DNA of 44,500 nt from Prochlorococcus sp. AG-673-M19 (GTDB taxonomy: Bacteria > Cyanobacteriota > Cyanobacteriia > PCC-6307 > Cyanobiaceae), in NCBI GenBank assembly GCA_003211115.1, contig QCTP01000010.1:1-44500 (forward strand), in the 5' to 3' direction. Below are positions 28,144 to 36,591 of the stretch, one piece after another. Position numbers and translations under genes: made by a program. How positions within the stretch are numbered: the first letter of the stretch is position 1; every line of letters begins with the position of its first letter. The notes beneath the pieces are model-generated. The model made no database searches. It saw nothing but the letters and a program-made list of their open reading frames with translations, and had not been told where the DNA came from.

Positions 28144-28383
28144 TTATACGACTAAATATTCTTTCAGTTGATCTAATTTAAACCAAACATCTGGAACAGG
28201 TCTACGCCATCTTACCTGTGCATATTCTTCTTTAATACTCAAAATTTCTCCTGGTCCCTCGAATATATAACTGGGTAAATCAGTATCACTTGCCAATGAT
28301 TCAATACTTGTTAAATAGATATCTTTATCAACAAAGACTAAGCTACCTTTTTTAAGAGGCTTTTGTGAAATCGACTCAGTCAT
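28144..28383 (-). CDS. ndhO: NAD(P)H-quinone oxidoreductase subunit O (NdhO)
   Basis: Small peripheral-arm NDH-1 subunit specific to oxygenic phototrophs. The 79-residue protein contains LKKGSLVFVDKDIYLTSIES, YIFEGPGEILSIKEEYAQVR and RRPVPDVWFKLDQLKEYL, matching NdhO. The short basic and Ser/Thr N-terminus is variable. It stands alone on the minus strand, converging with the J-domain gene and divergent from the epimerase across 139 bp. Confidence 0.95.
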   Translation of the reverse strand: MTESISQKPLKKGSLVFVDKDIYLTSIESLASDTDLPSYIFEGPGEILSIKEEYAQVRWRRPVPDVWFKLDQLKEYLVV

Positions 28384-28522
28384 GATGAGATTTATTTAAT
28401 ATGATTTTCAAATATACTATACAAAAACTTTTTTACATTAATTTTTTTTAAATTGATTACATCATAATAATTACAATCGACACAAAAATTTAATATTCTT
28501 AAATGATTACTTATTTAATAAT

Positions 28523-29455
28523 ATGCGTCTTTTACTCTTTGGATGTACAGGATTTATTGGAACAGAATTAGTTCCCGCTTTGCTCAAAGAAGGCCACGAA
28601 ATTTCTATTATCAGTAGAAAAAATATTAATAACTTGAAGATAAATATTCCACTAGATAAATTTAATTTTCTTAAGATCGATTTGTCAAAAAAAGAAAATT
28701 GGAGCAATGAAAATTTTATTAGTAAGATAAAAGATTCTGAGGGGATAATTAATTTAATAGGAGAACCAATAGCGGATAAAAAATGGACTGATAGTCAAAA
28801 AGAAAAGATTGAAAACAGTAGAATTAATTCAACTAAGTTTTTGATGGATACTCTGAAAAAATATAGAATTAACCCAAAAGTAATAGTAAATGGTTCAGCA
28901 ATAGGCTTTTATGGAACAAGTTTAACAAAAGAATTTAATGAAAATAGTAATTGTGGGAATGATTTTTTAGCTAACCTTTGCGAGAAATGGGAAGAAGTTG
29001 CTAACGAAAAACCATTTTTCTCAAGATTAGTCATTTTTAGAATTGGTATTGTCTTAGAAGCAGAAGGAGGAGCTTTAGGAAAAATGCTTCCTATATTTAA
29101 AATTGGATTGGGAGGTCCAATTGGAGATGGCAAGCAATGGATGAGTTGGATTCATAGAAGTGATTTATGTGGTCTAATTATTAATGCATTAGTTGATAAC
29201 AATTTTTCTGGGGTATTTAATGCTGTTGCACCTGAACCAGTATCTATGAAAGATTTTTCTAAGACATTAGGAAGATGCCTAAATAGACCAAATTTACTTC
29301 CAGTACCCGGCACTATCCTTAAATTATTATTAGGGGATGGAGCAAAATTAGTCTTAGAGGGACAAAAAGTATTAAGTATTAAATTACAAGAAAAAATATA
29401 TAAATTTAAATATCCTCTTCTTGAGAATGCAATTTATGCCTCCACCAAGAATTAA
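28523..29455 (+). CDS. SDR39U1-type NAD(P)-dependent epimerase (TIGR01777 family)
   Basis: Extended short-chain dehydrogenase of unknown substrate, often mislabelled a SulA-like cell-division inhibitor. The 310-residue protein has a nucleotide-binding GCTGFIGTELVPAL at residues 8-21, LIGEPIADKKWTDSQKEKI near 81, NGSAIGFYG near 124, and SWIHRSDLCGLI near 211. The C-terminal DUF1731-type part reads LPVPGTILKLLLGDGAKLVL. Plant and cyanobacterial relatives have been proposed to act in chloroplasts, but no reaction is established. The last 50 bp overlap the convergent gene at 29406. Confidence 0.87.
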   Translation: MRLLLFGCTGFIGTELVPALLKEGHEISIISRKNINNLKINIPLDKFNFLKIDLSKKENWSNENFISKIKDSEGIINLIGEPIADKKWTDSQKEKIENSRINSTKFLMDTLKKYRINPKVIVNGSAIGFYGTSLTKEFNENSNCGNDFLANLCEKWEEVANEKPFFSRLVIFRIGIVLEAEGGALGKMLPIFKIGLGGPIGDGKQWMSWIHRSDLCGLIINALVDNNFSGVFNAVAPEPVSMKDFSKTLGRCLNRPNLLPVPGTILKLLLGDGAKLVLEGQKVLSIKLQEKIYKFKYPLLENAIYASTKN

Positions 29456-29675
29456 TTCCATTAACTAAAGAACTAACAATTAAAATTGTAATTAATGGAA
29501 CAATAAGAGGATTCCAAAGATTCTGAAAGAAATTCAGGAAAATAAATACTCCATTTAGTTGCATAATTACTGAAAAAATAAAAAATATTGCAAAAAATAT
29601 AACAACAAATAAATTTATCAATAAGAAATTATCAATAATTCCTTTAAGACTTGTTTGAGATTTCTTGTTAGTCAT
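29406..29675 (-). CDS. Conserved-looking two-helix membrane protein, 89 residues
   Basis: No family name recognised. Two hydrophobic segments, at about residues 17-40 (LLINLFVVIFFAIFFIFSVI) and 50-72 (NLWNPLIVPLITILIVSSLV), are joined by a short loop; the end reads GINSWWRHKL and an acidic tail. It starts 3 bp after the LpxB-related gene, suggesting one transcript. Its 3' end overlaps the convergent epimerase by 50 bp, unusually long for this window, so the real stop usage deserves a check. Confidence 0.65.
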   Translation of the reverse strand: MTNKKSQTSLKGIIDNFLLINLFVVIFFAIFFIFSVIMQLNGVFIFLNFFQNLWNPLIVPLITILIVSSLVNGINSWWRHKLHSQEEDI

Positions 29676-29678
29676 TTT

Positions 29679-30869
29679 TCATGACACTTTAATGTCATGA
29701 ATTATTTTATTACATGCATCACTTCCGCCGATTCTATAATTTGCATTATCAAGACAAGAACTCAAAAAATTTTTATCTAATTTAATTAGATAAATAATTT
29801 TAAGGATAAGATTTATTGTTTGATTTATTTGATCTTTCTTATTTCTATAATTAATAGCACAAAAAACATATCTACCAAGTAACCTTCTTTGAGCTTCTGC
29901 AAAAGACTTAGTAAATTGAGGACCTTTACCTTCAATTTGAATAACTGGCTTTGCTAAACCGATTGCTTGCTCTGTTGCAGTTCCAGACATACTTATTACA
30001 AAGTTACTTTCAAATAATATTTCTTCAAAGAAATTCCAATTTAAAATAATTGTAATAAAACCAAATTCAAATTCTAAATCATTATTACTATTAATTTTAT
30101 CTACATACATCCATTTTCTTCTTTTTAGTATCTGCTTAATTTTTTCCCTAGAAAGATCATTTACTATGGCAAATTTGAATGGAATTTTCTCAAAAAATTT
30201 CAAATTAGACATTGTCTCTAAAACTTCGAGAATCAATTGCAAATTTTCTTCAATTTCAGGAAATCTGCTTCCAGGTAATAATCCAATATTAAAAGGTACG
30301 CATTTTGAATTTTTTTCAAAAAAAGAAAATTTATCCATAAATGGATTACCCAAAAAAGAAACTCTTTTGCTTAATTGCTGAGTTAAATCGTTTGCTGTCA
30401 AAAAATCCCGAGCATATATTTTTTTCGCATATTTTGAGAGTAAAAAAAATTTACAGGGCCAAGGTAATCTTAATTTTCCCTCATAATGACTAGAATATGC
30501 AACTAAATAAGTATAAAAATCTTTTTTTGCAAACCATGCAAAAAAAACAGGAACTATGTCTCCAACAATAAAATAAAAATCATATTTATTTCTTAATTTA
30601 TAAGACAAATATAATTTTTTTAAAAAATAAATAATTTGTCCTTCAAATATTTCAGAAACTCTTCCTTTTAGAGAATTATAACCAATACCACCAGTCTTAA
30701 ATTTTTTAGTTTTACCAATAATTCTTATATTAACTTTTTTATAATTTTCGCCATCACCGACGATTGGGAGAGCCTCAACAAGGTAACCTTTCTTTACTAA
30801 ATATTTAGCTAACAAACTACCTGATAAATCTTCTCCATGTCCATTACTTAATAGTAAAATTCTGGACAA
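29679..30869 (-). CDS. Lipid-A-disaccharide synthase-related protein (TIGR03492 family)
   Basis: GT-B-like protein found in cyanobacteria and plants, related to LpxB but of unproven function. The 396-residue protein begins ILLLSNGHGEDLSGSLLAKY, then LPIVGDGENYKK, SLKGRVSEIFEG near residue 86, FLGNPFMDKF and NIGLLPGSRFPEIEENLQLI near 200-215. The C-terminal SMSGTATEQAIGLAKPVIQI and EGKGPQFTKSFAEAQRRLLG form the nucleotide-sugar-like half. It lies between the TPR gene (1 bp gap) and the two-helix membrane protein (3 bp gap). Confidence 0.85.
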   Translation of the reverse strand: MSRILLLSNGHGEDLSGSLLAKYLVKKGYLVEALPIVGDGENYKKVNIRIIGKTKKFKTGGIGYNSLKGRVSEIFEGQIIYFLKKLYLSYKLRNKYDFYFIVGDIVPVFFAWFAKKDFYTYLVAYSSHYEGKLRLPWPCKFFLLSKYAKKIYARDFLTANDLTQQLSKRVSFLGNPFMDKFSFFEKNSKCVPFNIGLLPGSRFPEIEENLQLILEVLETMSNLKFFEKIPFKFAIVNDLSREKIKQILKRRKWMYVDKINSNNDLEFEFGFITIILNWNFFEEILFESNFVISMSGTATEQAIGLAKPVIQIEGKGPQFTKSFAEAQRRLLGRYVFCAINYRNKKDQINQTINLILKIIYLIKLDKNFLSSCLDNANYRIGGSDACNKIIHDIKVS

Positions 30870-30870
30870 T

Positions 30871-31299
30871 TTAAAATTCCAACCAATTATTGATTTTGAT
30901 TAATTCTGGCCAGTTTGGATATCTTTTAAAGCCATCCTCAACTGACTCTTTTAACTCAGTCTTTACATCAGGCATCATAATTGCCATTTTTTTAATTAAT
31001 TCAACATGCTCTCTAACACCTTTATTATTTGTAGCCAAAAGTGCTAAAGACAAATTCATCCTTGCTTGAGGATCTTGCTGATTTAAGCGAACTGCCTGTC
31101 TAGCCGCTGCTAATGCCTCTTCATTATTCTTCAATAAAAGTTGGAGCCAAGATAAGCAAGTCCAAGCGGCAAAGTGATTAGGAATTTGTTGAATGATTTT
31201 TTGAAAATCTTGTGCAATAGGTACCAACTCTTGACCATCTTGATATCTTGATAAGGCTGAATTGAAATCGGATTCAATTGGATTAATATCTTCTGTCAT
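30871..31299 (-). CDS. TPR-repeat protein, 142 residues
   Basis: Small tetratricopeptide protein. From the ATG at 31299 it starts MTEDINPIESDFNSAL and contains two TPR-like units, about residues 40-75 (NHFAAWTCLSWLQLLLKNNE) and 76-110 (EALAAARQAVRLNQQDPQAR). An open frame extends to 31383, but it would overlap the upstream Fe-S carrier gene by 74 bp, so I reject that start. Partner and role are unknown. It lies 10 bp after the Fe-S carrier gene and 1 bp before the LpxB-related gene. Confidence 0.82.
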   Translation of the reverse strand: MTEDINPIESDFNSALSRYQDGQELVPIAQDFQKIIQQIPNHFAAWTCLSWLQLLLKNNEEALAAARQAVRLNQQDPQARMNLSLALLATNNKGVREHVELIKKMAIMMPDVKTELKESVEDGFKRYPNWPELIKINNWLEF

Positions 31300-31309
31300 A
31301 TATTTTTTT

Positions 31310-31702
31310 CTAAACTGCGAAAGAGCTTCCGCAGCCACAAGTTTGGGAGGCATTAGGATTAACGAAATTAAATCCTCCTCCAATTAAATCCTTACTAAAA
31401 TCTAGTTGCATTCCGTAAATATATAAAAGGCTTTTTGGGTCGCATACTACTTTAAAGGTTTGTTCTGAACTCAATGAATAATCATATACTTTATCATCAG
31501 AATTTATTTCATTCCCACCAATAAAATCCATCGTATAACTCATACCACTGCATCCACCAGATCTCACGCCAACCCTAAGTGCTTTCTTATCAGTCTGATT
31601 CTTCAATAAAGAAGATATTTGTTCTATTGCATCATTTGTTATTAAAATTCCCTTACCATCGTCTGAGGTCTTAATTTTTTCTTCTATTTTTAAATTTTCC
31701 AT
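31310..31702 (-). CDS. A-type iron-sulfur carrier (HesB/IscA/SufA family)
   Basis: Scaffold or carrier that delivers Fe-S clusters. The 130-residue protein has the three family Cys: Cys51 in RSGGCSGMSY, and Cys122 and Cys124 in SQTCGCGSSF, plus an additional Cys87. The core reads ALRVGVRSGGCSGMSY and LLYIYGMQLDFSKDLIGGGF. The first 20 residues are an extra polar extension. It leads a minus-strand run with the TPR and LpxB-related genes and is divergent from zds. Assignment to SufA or IscA subgroup is not possible by eye. Confidence 0.92.
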   Translation of the reverse strand: MENLKIEEKIKTSDDGKGILITNDAIEQISSLLKNQTDKKALRVGVRSGGCSGMSYTMDFIGGNEINSDDKVYDYSLSSEQTFKVVCDPKSLLYIYGMQLDFSKDLIGGGFNFVNPNASQTCGCGSSFAV

Positions 31703-31784
31703 AAATACAGTTCCTTATATATCCATACTACAAAAAATTCATACACTTCATGCATAAAGCAAACAATATACAAAGTTGATTTGT

Positions 31785-31790
31785 TATAAT
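31785..31790 (+). promoter_or_regulatory. Consensus -10 box (TATAAT) before zds
   Basis: A perfect TATAAT lies 12 bp before the GTG start of zds. Transcription would start near 31797, leaving a leader of about 6 nt, so the message would be nearly leaderless. No convincing -35 is visible, as is common in this lineage. The longer TTG-started frame at 31776 would read through this box. Confidence 0.5.
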
Positions 31791-31802
31791 TTACAAAAAA
31801 AA

Positions 31803-33257
31803 GTGAAAATTGCAATAGTAGGATCAGGATTAGCAGGCCTAACAGCAGCTGTTAATTTAGTTGATGAAGGACATGAAGTTGAGATTTATGAAAGTAGATC
31901 ATTTTGGGGAGGAAAAGTTGGTAGTTGGGAAGATAAAGATGGTAATCATATAGAAATGGGATTACATGTATTTTTTTATAACTATGCAAATTTATTCAAA
32001 CTTATGAAAAAAGTTGGAGCATTAGATAATCTGCTTCCCAAAGAACATACTCATTTATTTATTAATAATGGTGGTAATTTAAAGTCTTTGGATTTTAGAT
32101 TTGCCTTGGGAGCTCCTTTTAACGGACTGAAAGCTTTTTTCACTACAGAACAATTAACTTGGGTAGACAAGTTAAGAAATGCATTGGCTTTAGGAACTAG
32201 CCCTATAGTGAGAGGATTAGTAGATTATGAAGGTGCAATGAAAATTATTAGAGACTTAGATAAATTAAGCTTTAAAGAATGGTTCTTAAATCATGGCGGA
32301 AGTATAAGAAGTCTTGAAAGAATGTGGGACCCAATTGCATACGCGTTAGGTTTTATAAATTGTCAGGATATTTCTGCAAGATGCATGTTAACTATTTTTA
32401 TGATGTTTGCATCTAAAACTGAAGCGTCTAAGCTTAATCTTTTAAAAGGATCACCTCATAAATGGTTAACACAACCAATCGTTGATTACATCTCAAAAAA
32501 AGGCTGCAAAATCCATTTAAATCATAAGGTCGAAGAAATTATTTATGAAAAAAAATCTTCTTCCTACTCTGTCACCCAATTAAAAATAGCGACACCTAAA
32601 GGTCCCAAAGCTATATTTGCTGATACATTTCTCGCTGCTTGTGATGTCCCTGGAATAAAAAAAATAGTTCCCAAAGAATGGTATCAATTTAAAGAATTTG
32701 AAGGTTTAAAAAAACTTAGAGCAGTAGCAGTAGCAACAATACAACTAAGATATGATGGATGGGTTACTGAATTAAAAAATGATAACAAAAGTGAGATTCC
32801 TAAAGGTTTAGATAATCTTTTATATTCAGCTGATGCATCTTTTAGTTGTTTTGCAGATTTAGCTTTAGCAAGTCCAGTAGATTATAGAAAGGAGGGAATG
32901 GGATCTCTACTTCAATGTGTTTTGACTCCCGGAGATCGTTGGATGGGTAGATCAACAGAAAGAGTAACTAAAGAGATTGATGCTGAGGTACGACGTCTAT
33001 TTCCTTCTTCGAAAAATCTAAAATTGCTTTGGAGTAATGTAGTACAAGTCCCACAATCACTTTATAGAGAGTCTCCAGGTATGGAACCTTTTAGACCAGA
33101 TCAAAGAACTTCAATATCAAATTTCTTTATGGCTGGAAGCTATACAAAGCAAGACTATATTGATTCTATGGAAGGAGCTACTATGAGCGGTCATCTTGCG
33201 GCAGCAGCAATCCTAGATAAGAAAGCGGAATTAGCTAAGAATCTTGCGGTTAGTTAA
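31803..33257 (+). CDS. zds: 9,9'-di-cis-zeta-carotene desaturase (ZDS/CrtQ)
   Basis: FAD enzyme converting di-cis-zeta-carotene to prolycopene with plastoquinone as acceptor. From the GTG at 31803 the protein has 484 residues and opens VKIAIVGSGLAGLTAAVNLV (FAD fold), then FWGGKVGSWEDKDGNHIEMG, a mid-region PIAYALGFINCQDISARCML that distinguishes ZDS from PDS, and the C-terminal FFMAGSYTKQDYIDSMEGAT. An open frame begins at a TTG (31776), but it overlaps the -10 box and adds residues not seen in the family. The SRPBCC gene begins 3 bp after its stop. Confidence 0.95.
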   Translation: MKIAIVGSGLAGLTAAVNLVDEGHEVEIYESRSFWGGKVGSWEDKDGNHIEMGLHVFFYNYANLFKLMKKVGALDNLLPKEHTHLFINNGGNLKSLDFRFALGAPFNGLKAFFTTEQLTWVDKLRNALALGTSPIVRGLVDYEGAMKIIRDLDKLSFKEWFLNHGGSIRSLERMWDPIAYALGFINCQDISARCMLTIFMMFASKTEASKLNLLKGSPHKWLTQPIVDYISKKGCKIHLNHKVEEIIYEKKSSSYSVTQLKIATPKGPKAIFADTFLAACDVPGIKKIVPKEWYQFKEFEGLKKLRAVAVATIQLRYDGWVTELKNDNKSEIPKGLDNLLYSADASFSCFADLALASPVDYRKEGMGSLLQCVLTPGDRWMGRSTERVTKEIDAEVRRLFPSSKNLKLLWSNVVQVPQSLYRESPGMEPFRPDQRTSISNFFMAGSYTKQDYIDSMEGATMSGHLAAAAILDKKAELAKNLAVS

Positions 33258-33259
33258 CT

Positions 33260-33730
33260 ATGGGTACTTGGCTTAAACATGAAGTAATTACCATTGTGAA
33301 TGCACCATTAGATAATGTTTGGAACACTTGGAGTGATTTAGATTCTATGTCTCTTTGGATGAGCTGGATTGAATCCGTGAAAACAGTTGATCAAGAAACA
33401 TCTACCTTACCGGATTTAACCGAATGGACTTTAGCTGCTAATGGATTCAAATTTAAATGGAAAGCTCAAATAACAGAAAGGATTGATAAAAACAAATTAG
33501 AATGGAAATCTATAGGAGGATTACCAACTCAGGGGTCTGTAATTTTTGAATCAAAAGGAGACAAATCAACGTCAGTAAACTTAGCTGTCACCTATGAGTT
33601 ACCTAAAATGATTGCTCGATTTATGGAAGAAAAAATTCTGGGTAAAATGGTGACTAATGAGTTACAAGCTAATATTAATAGGTTTCGAGACTTGGTAGAA
33701 AAAAATTATAAAGATGAATTATCTAATTAA
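33260..33730 (+). CDS. SRPBCC (START/polyketide cyclase-like) protein coupled to zds
   Basis: Small hydrophobic-ligand-binding fold, 156 residues. It begins WLKHEVITIVNAPLDNVWNT, the typical first strand and helix of SRPBCC proteins, with SLWMSWIESVKTVD and a repeated W-rich centre (FKFKWKAQITERIDKNKLEW), and ends with the long C-terminal helix MVTNELQANINRFRDLVEKN. No catalytic residues are evident. It starts 2 bp after the zds stop, so it is surely co-transcribed and may bind a carotene or quinone used by ZDS; that is inference. The stop overlaps convergent hemD by 8 bp. Confidence 0.85.
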   Translation: MGTWLKHEVITIVNAPLDNVWNTWSDLDSMSLWMSWIESVKTVDQETSTLPDLTEWTLAANGFKFKWKAQITERIDKNKLEWKSIGGLPTQGSVIFESKGDKSTSVNLAVTYELPKMIARFMEEKILGKMVTNELQANINRFRDLVEKNYKDELSN

Positions 33731-34520
33731 AAATATCAATTGCAGCATCTGACAATCCCTCAAAGGTATATTTGAGCGCCTCCCTATTTACTCTGCCAAA
33801 AATTTTTTTGCATGTTTTTGAAGTTTGAGGACCAATAGTTAAAAACTTTGCATTATCTAGAAATCTTAACCATTCTTCGCCAAATTCTTTTTCAAGCAAA
33901 AAAGCAGAATTTAATACTGTTTTACCACTTGAAAAAACCATTGCATCAACTTTTCTGCTAGCGATAGCATTAATTGTTTCTTTAGGAATTGAGTCTGGAC
34001 ATCTTGTTTCATACGCAGCAACCTCTACAACGCGTGAACCAGAATTCCTAAATTCATCAGCAATTAAATTCCTTCCTCCTGTTTGAACCCTTGGCAAAAA
34101 GACTTTGAGTCCATAACCTGATATCGGAAAATTTTCAATTAAACTCTCCGCTACAAATTCTGGGGGAACAAAATCAGCCTCGATTCCTAACTCGCTAAGA
34201 CTTTTAGAGGTTTTTTCCCCTACTACAGCAATTTTTATTTTCTTTGAACATTCTTTTAATGAAGTATTGAAACTTCTTAATCTTTCATCTACAAATTTTA
34301 TTCCATTACTACTAGAAAAAATAATCCAATGAAAATCATTTATTTCACTTAAGGCATCATCAAGAGGATTTAAATCATCAGGATATCCAACATGAATTGC
34401 TGGGAAATCAAATATATGGGCACCTTTATTAGTGAATAATTTTTTTATTTCAGATATCTTATCTTTTGATCGAGTAATGATTATGTTTTTTTGATGCAAA
34501 GGAAGATCAACTTTTGGCAT
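33723..34520 (-). CDS. hemD: Uroporphyrinogen-III synthase
   Basis: Cyclises hydroxymethylbilane to uroporphyrinogen III for heme, chlorophyll and siroheme. The 265-residue protein shows the low-conservation HemD pattern: IIITRSKDKISEIKKLFTNK at the start, WIIFSSSNGIKFV near residue 64, IAVVGEKTSKSLSELGI near 96, VFLPRVQTGGRNLIADEF near 140, and AMVFSSGKTVLNSAF and FLTIGPQTSKTCKK in the second half. The 5' end overlaps rbfA by 14 bp. Confidence 0.9.
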   Translation of the reverse strand: MPKVDLPLHQKNIIITRSKDKISEIKKLFTNKGAHIFDFPAIHVGYPDDLNPLDDALSEINDFHWIIFSSSNGIKFVDERLRSFNTSLKECSKKIKIAVVGEKTSKSLSELGIEADFVPPEFVAESLIENFPISGYGLKVFLPRVQTGGRNLIADEFRNSGSRVVEVAAYETRCPDSIPKETINAIASRKVDAMVFSSGKTVLNSAFLLEKEFGEEWLRFLDNAKFLTIGPQTSKTCKKIFGRVNREALKYTFEGLSDAAIDIFN

Positions 34521-34905
34521 TATTTTCCTCTAATTTTGAAGTTTGATCCTGTGTTTTATTTTTTAATTCTTCGAGTAGCTTAAGTACTGACAATCCTTTA
34601 TCTAATACTGTATCATCTTTAAAAGTTATTTCCGGTAATCTTCTCATCTCTATTCTTTGCCCTAATATATGCCTGATAAAGTTTTTTGCGAGATTTAAAT
34701 TAACAACAATTTCTTTTCTTATTTCCTCTTCAGCTGTTGATGTGACGTAAATCTTGCAAAATTGCAAATCTCCCGTTAAATCTATTTTTGAAATATGAAT
34801 GAAATTACTCTTTAATAAATCATTTTCCAAATCATTTTGCAAAATAAGAGTTATCTCCTTTTTAAGCAAAGAAGAAACTTTTGCAATTCGATAATTATTA
34901 GGCAT
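34507..34905 (-). CDS. rbfA: Ribosome-binding factor A
   Basis: 30S maturation factor required for 16S 5'-end processing and cold growth. The 132-residue KH-type protein shows RIAKVSSLLKKEITLILQND at the start, IHISKIDLTGDLQFCKIYVT near residue 37, LNLAKNFIRHILGQRIEMRR near 69, and LPEITFKDDTVLDKGLSVLK. It overlaps hemD by 14 bp at its 3' end and shares one base with the ycf33-type gene at its start (TAATG). Confidence 0.95.
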   Translation of the reverse strand: MPNNYRIAKVSSLLKKEITLILQNDLENDLLKSNFIHISKIDLTGDLQFCKIYVTSTAEEEIRKEIVVNLNLAKNFIRHILGQRIEMRRLPEITFKDDTVLDKGLSVLKLLEELKNKTQDQTSKLEENNAKS

Positions 34906-35123
34906 TATGATTGTAAGTTGATTGGATTTGTCATTGCTTGTAGTACGAAATAAACTGTTATGAACGCACTAATTACTGCAGATATTAAACCCACTAAGGT
35001 TAATGGATTTGATCTATTCTTAAACAAAGGTTCTAGTAATGCAACTAAACCTCCGGCAATAATAGAAATTAAATATTTAGGATATCTTGCAACATTAGAG
35101 AAGAATTCGCCCATTAGCTCCAC
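34905..35123 (-). CDS. ycf33: Ycf33/DUF751 family small membrane protein
   Basis: Conserved in cyanobacteria and algal plastids, function unknown. The 72-residue protein has the family pattern FFSNVARYPKYLISIIAGGL, then LLEPLFKNRSNPLTLVGLIS, and two hydrophobic helices (about 15-33 and 42-66). An in-frame ATG at codon 4 (35114) is an alternative start. The stop and the rbfA start share an A, so the genes are coupled. I am fairly sure of the DUF751/Ycf33 assignment, from memory. Confidence 0.8.
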   Translation of the reverse strand: MELMGEFFSNVARYPKYLISIIAGGLVALLEPLFKNRSNPLTLVGLISAVISAFITVYFVLQAMTNPINLQS

Positions 35124-35168
35124 AATTAGATTACTTTTTTAGCTAAGTTTTAACAAACATTAAATAGC

Positions 35169-35894
35169 ATGATTACATTATATCAATTTAGACATAGCGC
35201 TTTTTGCTTAAAAACAAGAATGGCTCTTCACGCCAAAAAATTACAATATAGAGTTGAAGAAATTACCCCAGGTATAGGTCAATTTGAAATTTTCAAGATA
35301 TCTGGTCAAAAACAAGTACCAGTTATTGTTGATGATAATGATCAAATTATTAGTGACTCTTCAATTATTTGCGAATATATAAATAAAAAAAATGATCACA
35401 ATCCACTTTTCCCTGAAGATCCTTTGTTATTTGCGCAATGCAAATTAATAGAAGATTGGGCTGATACCACTATGGCCTCAACTTGTAGAAAAGCTCTAAT
35501 TAAATCAGCAATAGAGAATCCACAACTACGCACTGCTTTACTTCCAGACGAGATGCCATCTTCATTAAAAGGATTAGTTGATAAATTACCTTTTAAAAAT
35601 CTTAGTAAAATTTCTAATGTGGTTATATCTTCTAAAGATAATTTAGAACTGCAAAAGATATTAGAGTCTTTATCAAAATCTCTAATTAATAAAAAATATC
35701 TATTAGGTGATAATTTATCAATCGCTGATATTGCAATTGCAGCACAATTATCTCTTCTTAAGTTTCCAAAGTCTTCAGGGCCTATTCTTTCAGGAGAAGG
35801 TTGCCAAGAATATATAAACAACCCTTACCTAGAAAATCTATTTATTTGGAGAAATAATTTGGAAGAATATATTTTTAGCGCTAATTCTCAATAA
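35169..35894 (+). CDS. Glutathione S-transferase-like protein
   Basis: Soluble GST-fold protein, 241 residues. The thioredoxin-like N-terminal domain reads ITLYQFRHSAFCLKTRMALH with a candidate catalytic Ser10 or Cys13, then KQVPVIVDDNDQIISDSSII (cis-Pro and the glutathione-binding DS pair). The C-terminal helical domain includes YLLGDNLSIADIAIAAQLSL near residue 180. Substrate is unknown; detoxification or peroxide defence is typical of the family. The 3' end overlaps the convergent DUF6816-type gene by 14 bp. Confidence 0.9.
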   Translation: MITLYQFRHSAFCLKTRMALHAKKLQYRVEEITPGIGQFEIFKISGQKQVPVIVDDNDQIISDSSIICEYINKKNDHNPLFPEDPLLFAQCKLIEDWADTTMASTCRKALIKSAIENPQLRTALLPDEMPSSLKGLVDKLPFKNLSKISNVVISSKDNLELQKILESLSKSLINKKYLLGDNLSIADIAIAAQLSLLKFPKSSGPILSGEGCQEYINNPYLENLFIWRNNLEEYIFSANSQ

Positions 35895-36591
35895 ATTTAA
35901 ATGTCAATTTATATTTATTAGTTTTTATTGCATGAACTGAAGGATCACCAACTTTAGATCCATATGAAGCAATATATTGAACACCGCATATATCAGTTTT
36001 TTGATTATCATTAAATTTTAAATTGACTTGATCACATTTTTTAAATTTACTTATAGCTTCTACTTGATTAACTCTTGAAGCCCCAGGTTTATGAGCAGTT
36101 TGAATTACTAATTCATCCGCAAAAAAAATATCATTATCTTGAACTTGAGTTCTTCCCGTAATTCTAGAGTCAATATAGAAATCATCTTTTAAATAAGTAA
36201 TTTGACTATTAAAAGATCGAGGATCATTAACTACTTTTATCAATTTTTCACCAAAAATTGCCTTTCCTATAGACTCAGAATTCTTTGAACGATTACCAAT
36301 AACTTCATTTAGATTATTCTTATAAAAATTTACTTGGTATACAATAGGTTCTTCTGATTCATGCGATAAATCTTGAGAAGTAACAAGCCAATCTCCTTCA
36401 AACCAATTAGGATAGATTAAATCTTTTGAAGTATCAGAAAGTTGAAAATTTGGTAAGTATAATTCTGGCCATAAATTTTCTCTATTATCCAAAAACTCTC
36501 TTACATTCAAATCACTTAAAGCAACTGCATTCTTTATAGAAAGCAGTTGAACAATTAGAAAAAGAACTAAGCAAAAAAAATTTTTTATCAT
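35881..36591 (-). CDS. Exported DUF6816-type (thylakoid lumen-like) protein
   Basis: 236 residues with an N-terminal signal peptide (about 1-25: basic MIKN, hydrophobic FFCLVLFLIVQLLS, then AVALSD cleavage region). The mature part has the segment LIYPNWFEGDWLVTSQDL, which I associate with the DUF6816 family shared by cyanobacteria and chloroplasts, and two Cys near the end. The role is unknown; a lipocalin-like or lumenal binding function is a guess. Its start codon overlaps that of the divergent crr7 gene within one CATG. Confidence 0.68.
   Translation of the reverse strand: MIKNFFCLVLFLIVQLLSIKNAVALSDLNVREFLDNRENLWPELYLPNFQLSDTSKDLIYPNWFEGDWLVTSQDLSHESEEPIVYQVNFYKNNLNEVIGNRSKNSESIGKAIFGEKLIKVVNDPRSFNSQITYLKDDFYIDSRITGRTQVQDNDIFFADELVIQTAHKPGASRVNQVEAISKFKKCDQVNLKFNDNQKTDICGVQYIASYGSKVGDPSVHAIKTNKYKLTFKFIEN

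Noticed and set aside
31300-31383. Longer N-terminus of the TPR protein
   Set aside because: It lies within the 3' end of the Fe-S carrier gene in another frame; the internal ATG at 31299 gives a clean 10 bp gap.
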